NCBI GenBank assembly: GCA_009885445.1
Contig: VFKQ01000183.1
Coordinates: forward strand, 1 to 28,451
Direction: 5' to 3'
Length of the DNA: 28,451 nt
Source of the DNA: Anaerolineaceae bacterium
GTDB taxonomy: Bacteria; Chloroflexota; Anaerolineae; Anaerolineales; Villigracilaceae
Shown here: positions 13,944 through 22,322 of the stretch, piece after piece
How positions within the stretch are numbered: the first letter of the stretch is position 1
Layout: every line of letters begins with the position of its first letter
The notes under the pieces: generated by a model
What the model saw: only the letters and a program-made list of their open reading frames with translations
What the model was told of the DNA's origin: nothing
Database searches by the model: none
Position numbers and translations under genes: made by a program

Positions 13944-13957
13944 TATAATCCCAGCCA
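13944..13957 (+). promoter_or_regulatory. TATAAT box placed for leaderless transcription
   Basis: TATAAT (13944-13949) is followed by CCCAGCC and the ATG at 13957, so a normal start site would fall on the start codon itself. No Shine-Dalgarno is present. The same layout, TATAATCCCAATCATG, occurs at 24165. Confidence 0.6.
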
Positions 13958-14658
13958 TGAGCGCCGCCCTCGGTTTGTATCGTCTCCAACAAATAGACAG
14001 CCAGATAGATGTTGCGCGCGCACGAGTCGAGTCGATTCGCCAGCTCATCGAAAACGACGTTGAACTGCGCGCCGCAACCGAGCGCGTGGAAGCCGGGGAA
14101 AAAAATCGTCACGAAACGGAGCGCGCACAAAAACAGGCGGACGCCACGGCGCAGACTCAGCGCACCAAAATTGAGCAGGCCGAGTCCAGTTTGTATGGCG
14201 GCGCGGTGCGCAACCCCAAAGAATTGCAGGATTTACAACACGACGTGGCTTCGCTCAAAAAGCACCTCGCCACGCTGGAGGACAATCTGCTCAACACGAT
14301 GCAAGCCGCTGAAAATTCCGCCTCGGGCCTGAGCGTGGAGCGGGTTGCGCTGTCAGAGATTGAGTGGCGCCTCGGCGAGCAAACCCGCCACCTGGTCGGC
14401 GAACGAGGCGAGTTGACTCACACGCTCGAAAAACTCAACGCAGAGCGAAACGCCACGTCGGCGCCCATCCCATCCATCCAAATTGAAATGTATACTGACT
14501 TGCGTAGCACGCGGCGCGGACTGGCCGTGGCTACTGTCAATGAAGGCGATTGCGGCGGATGTGGTTCCTCACTCACGCCGGGCCAGCAACAGGTCGCGCG
14601 CAACAATATTCAAATTCAACATTGCCCCTCGTGCGGGCGCATTCTTTTTTCAGGTTGA
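13957..14658 (+). CDS. Coiled-coil protein with C-terminal C4 zinc ribbon (CT398/DUF164-like)
   Basis: This 233-residue protein opens with LYRLQQIDSQID, continues as a long coiled coil (about 10-165), and has the family phrase RNPKELQDLQHDVASLKKHL (85-104). It ends in a zinc ribbon: C199-x2-C202 (CGGCG) and C223-x2-C226 (CPSCG). Such proteins are widespread, bind nucleic acid or scaffold other proteins, and lack a firm biochemical role. It lies four bases upstream of the NACHT gene, so the two are co-transcribed from the box at 13944; a partnership is possible but unproven. Confidence 0.85.
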   Translation: MSAALGLYRLQQIDSQIDVARARVESIRQLIENDVELRAATERVEAGEKNRHETERAQKQADATAQTQRTKIEQAESSLYGGAVRNPKELQDLQHDVASLKKHLATLEDNLLNTMQAAENSASGLSVERVALSEIEWRLGEQTRHLVGERGELTHTLEKLNAERNATSAPIPSIQIEMYTDLRSTRRGLAVATVNEGDCGGCGSSLTPGQQQVARNNIQIQHCPSCGRILFSG

Positions 14659-14662
14659 ACTT

Positions 14663-17200
14663 ATGTTTTTCTTCGCCTTTGATGCCTTTTCATACGCGCT
14701 CGGTTTTATTTCAGCATTAATCTTTGCCTGGCTATTGTCGCGCTTGCGCCCGGCCATTGATGAGTGGCGCAAGACCGCGGCCACGCGCCGCGTCGAAACA
14801 CAGGAGCGCCGCGCCACGGGCGTGGAGGAAAATCATCGCCGCGCCACGTTGCGCCGCGCACAGGGCATGCATCTGGCCGCGTCGTTATTCGCGCTCGATG
14901 AAGTTTTGCTCGAACCGCGCTTGCTGGCTCCGCCGCCGCGCGTGGAGCCGGGCGGCGCATTGGTGACAGAAGATATCGTGGCGCAAACATTGCCCTACAT
15001 GCCATCCTGGCCTGAACTGGCCACACTGTATCGCGCGCCTTCGCTTGGCCTGGGTCAGGCATTGTCGGGCGGCAGTCATTTAGTGATTACGGGCCGCGCG
15101 GGCGCGGGGAAAACTGTGGCCCTGGCGCATCTTGCATCACTGGCCGCCAACAAAGACCCGCGCCTCGGTGACTTGAGCGAGTTTGTGCCATTCATCGTGC
15201 ATGCCGCAGATTTGAATCTGCCGATTACAAACCCAGCCAATTTGCTCAACCCGATTTTTGAAACCTGCGCCGAATATCTTTCGATGTTTGATGGCGGGCG
15301 CTTGCCCAGCTTCACTGAATTTGTTTTCAAAAACGGACGCGCACTTTTGCTGATGGATGGCTACGATGAACTGCCGGGTGAAGACCAGCAAAAACTTGTT
15401 GAATATTTCAAGGCGCTTTTAACCGCCTACCCAAAGATTCGTATCGTCACCAGCGCCCTGCCCGAACAAATTGGCGGACTGAACGGCCTGGGCTTCGCCG
15501 CGCTTTCCCTGCTCGGCTGGACTCACGAACAACAACAAATCTTCATGCGCAAGTGGGGCGCGCTATGGAGCAAAGTGCTCGGCGCAGAGGCCTGGGCACA
15601 AAACGGTCCCGAGGCCATTGACGCAATCATCCTCGAGGCCTGGCTGGGGAATGGCAATCAACATCTTTCGCCGCTCGAGTTCACCCTCAAAACCTGGGGC
15701 GGATTCGCCGGCGACGGACTCGGTCCGCACGTATTGGAATCCATCGCCTCACATATTCGCCGCCTCGCGCCAACTGGAACTCCGCTGGCCGCGCTTGAAA
15801 CATTGGCCATGCAGATGATCGTCAATGCGCAACCCATTTTCGAACCGCGCCGCGCGCGCGATTGGGTGAAGAAATACGATGTAGTAGAAGAAGGCGAAGC
15901 GCAAACGCAAGATGAAACCGCCGCCGAGGGCGAAGCGGAAAAAACTGCTACCCCAGCAAAAAAGACCAAGGCCAGCAAAGTGCAGAGCGCCTCTTCAGGC
16001 TTGCTCGGCAAACTTGTCACCAGCGGCTTGCTCGAAGAACGTCCCAACCAAAAGATTCGCTTCGCGCATCCGGTGTTCAGTGGTTATCTGGCAGGTCGCG
16101 CGCTGACAGCTTTCAGCGCCGACGAGACTCTCACTAAACAGGAAAACTGGAACGGCAAACTGTTGGCCTTGCATTATCTCGCCGCGCAAGGCAACCCCTC
16201 GCGCTTCCTCGATCAATTGCTGTTAACAGAAGACCTCGTCCTTGAAAGACCTCTGCTCACCGCCGCGCGCTGGCTGAAAGACGCGCCGCGCGACGCCGCC
16301 TGGCGCGGAAAAATCATGGCTGGCCTCGCCCGTGTTCTGCAATCTGAACAAACTCCGCGCGGCTTGCGCGCGCAAGCCATGGCCGCCCTGGCATTATGCG
16401 GTGACCCGGGCGCGGCGGCGTTCTTCCGTCAGGCCATGCAATCGTTGTCGTTCGATTTGATTCCATTGGCGTCATTGGGCAGTGGTGCAATCGAAGATAC
16501 AAAAGCCGTCGAATTACTTTCGTCCACATTGAGCGCGCCCAGTTTGATGCCGCGCCGCGCCGCATGTTTGGCGCTGATTGCCATCGGCGTCCCCTCTGCA
16601 CAAGAAGCTGTGGCGCGCGCGCTGCTCAACGGCGACGACGATCTGCGTCGCGCCGCCGCCGAAGCGTTGGCCAATGACCCGAAAGATGGCTACGAAATGT
16701 TGCGCGATGGCGCCGGCCTGGCAGACATTATGGTGCGCCGCGCAGTCGTGTATGGTCTGGCGCGCGTCACTGCGCCGTGGGCCAAAGAATTATTACAAAC
16801 GATTCAAGTGCAAGACAATCAATGGATCGTGCGCAATGCCGCCGGCGAAGTTCTGGATAGCAACGCGAACCCCGCCGACCCGAGGATTCCGCGCCGGTTG
16901 CCGGCACCCTCTCAAAGCGCGTGGTTGATCGAGTTCGCGGGCAAGCAAGGAGTCGGGATTCCGCCCGGGTCGCCGGCCACCGACATCTTGTTAACTGCGC
17001 TGAAGAGCGGCACCGAAGAGGAACGTCTCGCCGCGTTAACCTACTTGCGGCGCACACCCACTGAGGGCGTGGTGAAAACAATTTATCAAACCATGCAAAC
17101 AGACGACATCGAATTGCGCGATGCCTGCTTCCAAATTTTATTTGACTTAAGCGCCGCTGGCATGAACCTGCCATCTCCGACAAAATTTGGAATGAACTAA
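14663..17200 (+). CDS. Membrane-anchored NACHT NTPase with HEAT-like repeats
   Basis: This 845-residue STAND-type protein has one N-terminal membrane helix (about 8-25), then a basic coil (30-70). The NACHT core follows: Walker A GRAGAGKT (144-151) and Walker B ALLLMDGYDEL (227-237) with the double-acidic DGxDE that defines NACHT. A charged linker (about 410-450, rich in E, A and K) leads to GLLGKLVTSGLLEERPNQKIRFAHPVFSGYLAGRAL, a winged-helix-like end of the core. The last ~300 residues are alpha-helical repeats with HEAT-like A-L-x-A-L-x-x-x-G patterns. Bacterial NACHT proteins can act as immune sensors; the housekeeping context and anchor leave function open. ATG 14663 sits four bases after the previous stop. 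Confidence 0.85.
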   Translation: MFFFAFDAFSYALGFISALIFAWLLSRLRPAIDEWRKTAATRRVETQERRATGVEENHRRATLRRAQGMHLAASLFALDEVLLEPRLLAPPPRVEPGGALVTEDIVAQTLPYMPSWPELATLYRAPSLGLGQALSGGSHLVITGRAGAGKTVALAHLASLAANKDPRLGDLSEFVPFIVHAADLNLPITNPANLLNPIFETCAEYLSMFDGGRLPSFTEFVFKNGRALLLMDGYDELPGEDQQKLVEYFKALLTAYPKIRIVTSALPEQIGGLNGLGFAALSLLGWTHEQQQIFMRKWGALWSKVLGAEAWAQNGPEAIDAIILEAWLGNGNQHLSPLEFTLKTWGGFAGDGLGPHVLESIASHIRRLAPTGTPLAALETLAMQMIVNAQPIFEPRRARDWVKKYDVVEEGEAQTQDETAAEGEAEKTATPAKKTKASKVQSASSGLLGKLVTSGLLEERPNQKIRFAHPVFSGYLAGRALTAFSADETLTKQENWNGKLLALHYLAAQGNPSRFLDQLLLTEDLVLERPLLTAARWLKDAPRDAAWRGKIMAGLARVLQSEQTPRGLRAQAMAALALCGDPGAAAFFRQAMQSLSFDLIPLASLGSGAIEDTKAVELLSSTLSAPSLMPRRAACLALIAIGVPSAQEAVARALLNGDDDLRRAAAEALANDPKDGYEMLRDGAGLADIMVRRAVVYGLARVTAPWAKELLQTIQVQDNQWIVRNAAGEVLDSNANPADPRIPRRLPAPSQSAWLIEFAGKQGVGIPPGSPATDILLTALKSGTEEERLAALTYLRRTPTEGVVKTIYQTMQTDDIELRDACFQILFDLSAAGMNLPSPTKFGMN

Positions 17201-18537
17201 TGCTCATTACCAACGCCACACTGGTCACCTGGGAAAATCCAAATCGTGTTTTGCGCGACCACGCCATTTATATTGAAAACGATTTAATTCGCGCCATCGG
17301 AACCAGCGCCGAACTTTCCGCGCGTTATCCCGACGCCGAAAAAATTGACGCGCGCGGACAGATCGTCATGCCCGGCGGCATTTGCGCGCACACCCATTTT
17401 TATGGCGCATTCGCGCGCGGCCTGGCCATCCCCGGCGACGCGCCAGAAAATTTTAAAGAAATTCTCGAGCGCCTGTGGTGGCCGCTGGATAAATCTCTGG
17501 ACGAAGAAGCCGTGCGTTATTCGGCGTTGGTCTGCCTCGTGGACGCAATCAAACACGGCACCACGACTTTGATTGACCATCACGCCTCCCCGAATTTTAT
17601 CGCCGGCTCATTAGACGTCCTCGCTGACGCCGTCGAACAAGCCGCACTGCGAGCGGGTCTGTGCTACGAAGTAACGGATCGCGACGGCGAAGAAAAAGCC
17701 AAAGCCGGCATCGCTGAAAATGTGCGCTTCATCAAAAAAGAAAAAAGTAATTTACTGGCCGGCATCTTCGGCCTGCACGCGCCGCTGACTCTTTCGAACG
17801 CCACGCTCGAGGCGTGTCGCGCCGCCGCCCCCGAGGGGACAGGCTTCCATATCCACGTGGCCGAGTCAGAAGATGACGGATACGCCCTGCTTGAAAACAA
17901 CCTTGGCGCGGCCTGGCCGATTGACTGGTTGAATCAACACGAAATTCTCGGTCCAAAAACAATCGTCGCGCACGCCGTCCACGTAGATGAATATGAAATG
18001 GATCAACTGGCCGCCACGCAAACTTGGGTGAGTCACCAGCCGCGCTCGAACATGAACAATGCTGTCGGCGTGGCGCAAGTGGAATTGATGCTCGAGAAAG
18101 GCATCAAAGTCTGCCTCGGCAACGACGGGTTTTCCAACTCAATGTGGGATGACTGGAAAGCCGCCTATCTGCTACACAAGATTCACAACAACGATCCGCG
18201 CCGCATGGGCGGGTACACAGTAAAAGAAATGGCCGTGGACAATAACTCCGCGCTCGCGCAAGTCTTCTTCCCCTCTGCCCCCATCGGGCAATTGAAAGAA
18301 GGCGCTGTGGCGGATATTATCTTCGTTGACTATCATCCTTTCACCGAAATGTCTGCGGGAAATTTTCCCTGGCACATTTTGTTCGGCTTTCAGCAAAGCA
18401 TGGTCACAACGACAATTGTCGCCGGAAAGATTCTAATGAAAGACCGCCAATTGCTCACGTTGGACGAAAAAGAAATTGCCGCCAAAGCCAGCGAGTCATC
18501 CGCGAAGGTTTGGAAGCGGTATGGCGCGCAGTTCTAG
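17200..18537 (+). CDS. ssnA: SsnA-type amidohydrolase (metal-dependent aminohydrolase)
   Basis: This 445-residue member of the amidohydrolase superfamily is close to SsnA length (about 440). It has the N-terminal H64-x-H66 metal pair in ICAHTHFYGAFARGL, a second-strand FHIHVAESEDDG, HAVHVDEYE for the next histidine, and LGNDGFSNSMWDDW with the catalytic aspartate. SRSNMNNAVG-like text (QPRSNMNNAVGVAQVE) matches SsnA and related deaminases. SsnA genes commonly accompany molybdenum hydroxylases and purine breakdown; a molybdenum-hydroxylase subunit lies at 27774. Its exact substrate is unproven. Its ATG overlaps the NACHT stop by one base (TAATG), making a coupled pair. Confidence 0.82.
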   Translation: MLITNATLVTWENPNRVLRDHAIYIENDLIRAIGTSAELSARYPDAEKIDARGQIVMPGGICAHTHFYGAFARGLAIPGDAPENFKEILERLWWPLDKSLDEEAVRYSALVCLVDAIKHGTTTLIDHHASPNFIAGSLDVLADAVEQAALRAGLCYEVTDRDGEEKAKAGIAENVRFIKKEKSNLLAGIFGLHAPLTLSNATLEACRAAAPEGTGFHIHVAESEDDGYALLENNLGAAWPIDWLNQHEILGPKTIVAHAVHVDEYEMDQLAATQTWVSHQPRSNMNNAVGVAQVELMLEKGIKVCLGNDGFSNSMWDDWKAAYLLHKIHNNDPRRMGGYTVKEMAVDNNSALAQVFFPSAPIGQLKEGAVADIIFVDYHPFTEMSAGNFPWHILFGFQQSMVTTTIVAGKILMKDRQLLTLDEKEIAAKASESSAKVWKRYGAQF

Positions 18538-18606
18538 TAGACAGGTACACAAGTAGACAAGTAAACACGTTCACGCGAGACCTGTATACGTGTTTACTTG
18601 TTTACA
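18537..18606. repeat. Head-to-head 8-base array after ssnA
   Basis: GTAGACAG, GTACACAA, GTAGACAA, GTAAACAC run first, then after a spacer TGTATACG, TGTTTACT, TGTTTACA in the opposite sense. CAAGTAAACACG pairs exactly with CGTGTTTACTTG. The array begins at the last base of the ssnA TAG stop. Confidence 0.88.
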
Positions 18607-18639
18607 TCTTTCATCTTTTCTTCCCCCCCGGAGCCTCCT

Positions 18640-19317
18640 ATGACCGAATCATCCCTCTTATTGACCATCGCTGTTTTGGGCGGCACAGGCAAGGAAGGCA
18701 AAGGGCTGGCCTATCGTTGGGCGAGGGCTGGCTACCAGATTAACATTGGCTCGCGCGATGCGGCGAAAGCACAGGATGCAGTGAAAGAGGTGCTCGCCCT
18801 TCTCGAAGGCGAAGCCGCTGTAGAAGGCATGACCAATCTTGAAGCGGCGCAAAACGCCAACATCGTGGTGCTCACCGTCCCATATGCGGCGCATCGCGAC
18901 ACACTTGAGTCGGTGAAGGAATTTCTCAAGGGCAAGATTCTCATCGACGTGACTGCGCCGCTCGTCCCGCCAAAAGTGTCCACGGTGCAGATGCCCGCCG
19001 CCGGGTCCGCCGCGCAGGAGGCGAAACAGATCGTCGGCGAGGGCGTCGAAGTCTGCGCCGCATTCCAGAACATCTCCCACGAACTCCTGCTCACCGAAGA
19101 AGAGATTCACTGCGACGTGCTCGTCACCGGCACGAGCAAGGAAGCGCGCGCCGAAACCTTGCGCCTCGTCGAAGCCGCTGGCATGACCGGTTGGGACGCT
19201 GGCCCCATCGAAAACTCCGTCATCGCCGAAGGGCTGACCAGCGTATTGATTGGCATCAACAAAAAATATGGAAGCACCCACGCGGGCATTCGCATCACCG
19301 GCGTGGAAAGAAAGTGA
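18640..19317 (+). CDS. npdG: NADPH-dependent F420 reductase
   Basis: This 225-residue protein fits the F420H2:NADP+ oxidoreductase family, which moves hydride between NADPH and F420. It has the Rossmann start LLTIAVLGGTGKEGKGLAYRWARAGY (7-32) with GGTGKEG, then INIGSRDAAKA, where the serine-arginine pair binds the NADP phosphate. VVLTVPYAAH, ILIDVTAPLVPP and the CAAFQNISHE segment follow. The ATG at 18640 is chosen over an upstream ATG (18598) inside the repeat; GGAG lies seven bases before it. It leads the F420 gene block and probably supplies reduced F420 to the enzymes encoded downstream. Confidence 0.92.
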   Translation: MTESSLLLTIAVLGGTGKEGKGLAYRWARAGYQINIGSRDAAKAQDAVKEVLALLEGEAAVEGMTNLEAAQNANIVVLTVPYAAHRDTLESVKEFLKGKILIDVTAPLVPPKVSTVQMPAAGSAAQEAKQIVGEGVEVCAAFQNISHELLLTEEEIHCDVLVTGTSKEARAETLRLVEAAGMTGWDAGPIENSVIAEGLTSVLIGINKKYGSTHAGIRITGVERK

Positions 19318-19393
19318 ACAGTAAACAGTGTTCAGTGTTCACTGTTCAGTGACTGATAACTGATGACTGGCTACTGATGACTGAAAACTGATG
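19315..19393. repeat. Head-to-head CAGTNNN/ACTGNNN seven-base array linking npdG to cofE
   Basis: CAGT-type units (ACAGTAA, ACAGTGT, TCAGTGT) turn at the centre into ACTG-type units (ACTGATA, ACTGATG, ACTGGCT, ACTGATG, ACTGAAA, ACTGATG). The first unit contains the npdG TGA stop and the last ACTGATG contains the cofE ATG, so no unique spacer is left. Confidence 0.9.
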
Positions 19394-20194
19394 AACCTCA
19401 CCCCCCTGCAAAACATTCCCCTTATCCGCCACGGCGACAACCTGGCGGATATTCTTGTGCGCGGACTGCGCGACACAAACATCACCCTCGAAGACGGCGA
19501 CATCCTCGTGCTCGCGCAGAAAATTGTCAGCAAGTCCGAAGGGCGCACAGTTGACCTCACTACGATTACGCCCAGCGAGCGCGCGATTGAATTGGCAAAG
19601 CAATCTGACAAAGACCCACGCGTCGTAGAATTAATTCTGCGCGAGAGCAATGAGATTCTGCGCGTGCGCATCGGCACCATCGTCGTCGAACATCGCCTCG
19701 GCTTCGTCTGCGCCAACGCGGGAATCGATCACTCGAACGTTTCCGCGCCAAACTCCCCTCTCCCAGCGCGAGAGGGGCCGGGGGTGAGAGAGATAGCCTC
19801 ATCCAAAGATTACGTCCTGCTCCTTCCGCTCGACCCAGACCAATCCTCCCGCCTGATGCGTGAAAAAATCGAAGTGCTCACCCAAAAAAAAATCGGCGTC
19901 ATGATTATTGATTCGCATGGTCGCGCCTGGCGCATCGGCACAGTTGGCATGTGCATCGGCCTGAGCGGCGTCCCCGCGATTGTTGACGAGCGCGGCTGGC
20001 AGGATTTATTCGGATACACTTTGCGCATCACCATCGTCGGCGTGGCCGACGAACTCGCCGCCGCCGCGTCACTCGTCATGGGCCAGGCCGCCGAAGGGAC
20101 TCCCGTTGTACACGTGCGCGGATTTCCATATCCATTGCGCGAAGGCTCATTGCAAGAATTGATTCGTCCGCGCAACGAAGACATGTTTCGCTAA
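19391..20194 (+). CDS. cofE: Coenzyme F420-0:L-glutamate ligase, with a repeat-derived insert
   Basis: This 267-residue CofE joins glutamate residues to F420-0 using GTP. Marks of the family are DGDILVLAQKIVSKSEGR (35-52), PRVVELILRES, GFVCANAGIDHSNV (104-117), VLLLPLDPDQSSR, MIIDSHGRAWRIGTVGMCIGLSG and DLFGYTLRITIVGVADELAAAASLVMGQ. Residues ~119-139 (PNSPLPAREGPGVREIASS) are extra and arise from a palindromic repeat at 19752-19790; the family normally runs almost directly from GIDxSN to the LLLP strand. The rest is intact, so activity is likely. In mycobacteria this domain is fused to a nitroreductase in FbiB; here the two are separate genes. Confidence 0.92.
   Translation: MNLTPLQNIPLIRHGDNLADILVRGLRDTNITLEDGDILVLAQKIVSKSEGRTVDLTTITPSERAIELAKQSDKDPRVVELILRESNEILRVRIGTIVVEHRLGFVCANAGIDHSNVSAPNSPLPAREGPGVREIASSKDYVLLLPLDPDQSSRLMREKIEVLTQKKIGVMIIDSHGRAWRIGTVGMCIGLSGVPAIVDERGWQDLFGYTLRITIVGVADELAAAASLVMGQAAEGTPVVHVRGFPYPLREGSLQELIRPRNEDMFR
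19752..19790. repeat. CCCCTCTC...GAGAGGGG palindrome inside cofE
   Basis: CCCCTCTC and GAGAGGGG form a stem around a short loop, followed by CCGGGGGTGAGAG. The GGGGCCGGGGGTG core matches the element in moeA (6120-6156). It is translated in frame. Confidence 0.75.
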
Positions 20195-20240
20195 AACATT
20201 TCCAATACACGGCGACGCATATAAAAATCAAGAGGTAAAA

Positions 20241-20633
20241 ATGAGTTTCATACCCGAAACGCACGCAGATCTTTTCAAACCCGAAACAAAGGCTTTTCTT
20301 TTTCTTGCCACCGTCATGGACGATGGCACTCCTCAAGTGACGCCCGTGTGGTTCAACACCGACGGAGAACATATTCTGATTAACACCAACGAAGGTCGCA
20401 CGAAAGATCGCAACATGAAAGCGCGGCCCGCGGTCGCCATGGTGATTCAAGATCCCGCCGACCCGTATCGCTACATCCTCATCCGCGGCAACGTCGAGTC
20501 ATACACCACTGAAGGCGCAGATAAACATATCAGTCTGCTCTCCGAAATCTACGACGGCGAACCGTGGAAATATCGCCCGGGCCAAAAGCGCATCATCTTC
20601 AAAATTAAACCGACGCGCGTTGACCCTCACTAA
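20241..20633 (+). CDS. PPOX-class flavin/F420-binding protein
   Basis: This 130-residue split beta-barrel protein is of the pyridoxamine-phosphate-oxidase-like class. It has the strand pair AFLFLATVMDDGTPQVTPVWFNTDGEHILINTNEGRTKDRNMKARPAVAMVI and then a YILIRGNVESYTTEGA segment. The T-P-V-W-F and GRTKDRN-x-RP pattern is typical of F420-dependent reductases in this class. Placement between cofE and the nitroreductase supports F420 use, though FMN is possible. The substrate is unknown. GAGGT lies six bases before ATG, and a TATAAA sits 15 bases further up. Confidence 0.8.
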   Translation: MSFIPETHADLFKPETKAFLFLATVMDDGTPQVTPVWFNTDGEHILINTNEGRTKDRNMKARPAVAMVIQDPADPYRYILIRGNVESYTTEGADKHISLLSEIYDGEPWKYRPGQKRIIFKIKPTRVDPH

Positions 20634-20635
20634 GG

Positions 20636-21241
20636 ATGGACTTGCACACCTTCCTGCAGACTCGCCGCTCTGTGCGCCGCTTCAAACCCGACCCCATAGC
20701 GGATTCAGCGCTAGAGCGGATTCTCACCTCCGCGACTCACGCGCCCTCCGCGCACAATCGCCAGCCCTGGCGCTTCATCGTAGTAACGACTTCAGTCGTT
20801 AAACAACGCCTCGCTGACAAAATGTCCGCCGCTTTCGAATCTGCATTAATCGCAGATGGCCTCGCCACCGAAGAAATCGAAAAACAAATCACGCGCTCGC
20901 GTACGCGAATTCTCGCCGCGCCCGTCATCATCGTCCTTTGCCTCGACCCGTCCGAATTAAATCAACATCCCGACCAGAAACGCAAAAAAGCTGAATACAT
21001 CATGGCCGTGCAATCCGTGGCCGCCGCCACGAATCAGCTTTTGCTGGCCGCCCACGCCGAGGGACTCGGCGGCGTGTGGGTGTGCAGTCCGCTATTTGCG
21101 CCCGAGGCCGTGAGAGATGCGCTGGAGTTAAATGAAAGTTGGGAGCCGCAGGGGATGTGTTTTGTGGGGTACGCGGAAAATACTCCACAGCCAAGAGAGC
21201 GAAAAGAATTGAAAGATATTGTTGTAATGGTGGTCGAGTAG
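20636..21241 (+). CDS. Nitroreductase-fold protein like the C-terminal half of FbiB
   Basis: This 201-residue FMN-binding nitroreductase has the opening FLQTRRSVRRFKPDPI (6-21), APSAHNRQPWRFIVV (36-50), and a late AVQSVAAATNQLLLAAHAEGLGGVWVCSP segment that binds FMN. Its place between cofE and cofD matches the second domain of mycobacterial FbiB, which reduces dehydro-F420 made from phosphoenolpyruvate. That is inference from family and context. A short palindrome (20784-20801) lies in the codons for VTTSVV just after the FMN-binding loop. The last codons and TAG stop lie inside a foldback element (21228-21384). It starts two bases after the PPOX stop. Confidence 0.82.
   Translation: MDLHTFLQTRRSVRRFKPDPIADSALERILTSATHAPSAHNRQPWRFIVVTTSVVKQRLADKMSAAFESALIADGLATEEIEKQITRSRTRILAAPVIIVLCLDPSELNQHPDQKRKKAEYIMAVQSVAAATNQLLLAAHAEGLGGVWVCSPLFAPEAVRDALELNESWEPQGMCFVGYAENTPQPRERKELKDIVVMVVE
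20784..20801. repeat. TAACGACT-TC-AGTCGTTA palindrome inside the nitroreductase gene
   Basis: Perfect eight-base arms with a two-base centre, in frame. A similar motif is widespread as a dispersed repeat in some bacteria, from memory. It encodes residues ~50-55. Confidence 0.6.
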
Positions 21242-21384
21242 GCGGCGCAAGCACCAAAACACCTCCTCAATTTCATCGCCGCCGTATCGAGACCAGGAAT
21301 TCGCCCGCAAAATAAAGGGCTTGCATTATGTCAGCTTGGTCTCGATACGCCCCGAGAAAACCACTCGGGCCTACTCGACCACCA
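21228..21384. repeat. Nested foldback element between nitroreductase and cofD
   Basis: Outer arms TGGTGGTCGAGTAGGC (21228-21243) and its exact complement (21369-21384) enclose inner arms CGTATCGAGACCA (21283-21295) and its exact complement (21337-21349), plus a small CCCGAG...CTCGGG stem. A partial relative sits at 8399-8441. The outer left arm supplies the last codons and stop of the nitroreductase gene. No protein is encoded. Confidence 0.9.
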
Positions 21385-21404
21385 CATGAAATGGAATAGA
21401 TGAA

Positions 21405-22322
21405 ATGAAAATCGTCGCCCTCGCCGGCGGAGTTGGTGGCGCAAAGCTCGCGCACGGACTCGCCCAAATTCTCAAGCCCGAAGAACTCACGGTCATCGTC
21501 AACACGGGCGATGACTTTGAGCATCTCGGGCTTTACATTTCGCCTGACCTCGACACGGTTTGTTACACCCTCGCGGGACTCGCCAACCCAGAAACCGGCT
21601 GGGGCCGCGTGGATGAGACTTGGAATGCCATCGCGCAAATCGAGCGACTCGGCGGCCCGAGCTGGTTCCGCCTCGGGGACCGCGACTTGGCCACGCACCT
21701 CGAGCGGACTCGGCTACTAAAAGAAGGTTACACGCTGACGGAAATCACGCGCGCGTTTTGCAAAGCTTGGGGTGTGCGTCACGCCGTCGTGCCGATGAGC
21801 GACTCGCCAGTGCGCACCATTGTCGAAACGGACGAGGGCGATCTGGCGTTTCAAGAATATTTTGTGCATCGTCACTGCGAGCCGCGCGTGAAAGGCTTTC
21901 GGTTTGAGGGGCTGGGGTCCGCCCGACCCGCAACGGGGGCGCGCGAAGCGATTTTGTCGGCGGAGGCAATCGTCATTTGTCCGTCGAATCCGTGGGTGAG
22001 TGTTGATCCGATATTGGCCGTCATCCCCATTGATGAAATTCAGGGGAGGCGAGTCGTTGCTGTTTCACCAATTATTGGCGGACGGGCGGTGAAGGGGCCG
22101 GCGGCGAAGATGTTTGCCGAGCTGGGCATTGCGCCGTCGGCGTTGACGGTGGCCGAGCATTACGAAAATGTAGTTAACGGAATCGTAGTTGATTCGGTGG
22201 ATTCAGAACTTGCAAAACAGATTAGAATTCCAACGCTCGTAACAAATACAATCATGAAGAACATACAAGACAAAACGGAACTGGCAGAAAAAATCTTGAA
22301 ATTCATCGGAACCCTTTCATGA
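21405..22322 (+). CDS. cofD: LPPG:FO 2-phospho-L-lactate (or enolpyruvyl) transferase
   Basis: This 305-residue CofD joins the activated phospho-lactate or phosphoenolpyruvate unit to FO, giving F420-0 or dehydro-F420-0. It opens MKIVALAGGVGGAKLAHGL (1-19) with the GGVGGAK loop. VNTGDDFEHLGLYISPDLDTVCYTLAG (37-63) carries the metal- and FO-binding aspartates, followed by WFRLGDRDLATHLERTRLL, ICPSNPWVSVDPIL and AVSPIIGGRAVKGPAAKM. No truncation is seen. Its stop overlaps the cofC ATG by four bases, so the two are coupled. The foldback just upstream separates it from the nitroreductase gene. Confidence 0.95.
   Translation: MKIVALAGGVGGAKLAHGLAQILKPEELTVIVNTGDDFEHLGLYISPDLDTVCYTLAGLANPETGWGRVDETWNAIAQIERLGGPSWFRLGDRDLATHLERTRLLKEGYTLTEITRAFCKAWGVRHAVVPMSDSPVRTIVETDEGDLAFQEYFVHRHCEPRVKGFRFEGLGSARPATGAREAILSAEAIVICPSNPWVSVDPILAVIPIDEIQGRRVVAVSPIIGGRAVKGPAAKMFAELGIAPSALTVAEHYENVVNGIVVDSVDSELAKQIRIPTLVTNTIMKNIQDKTELAEKILKFIGTLS

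Noticed and set aside
14663..17200. Firm call as an antiphage NLR
   Set aside because: NACHT and HEAT-like parts are clear, but there is no effector domain and no defence genes adjoin; kept as a hypothesis only.
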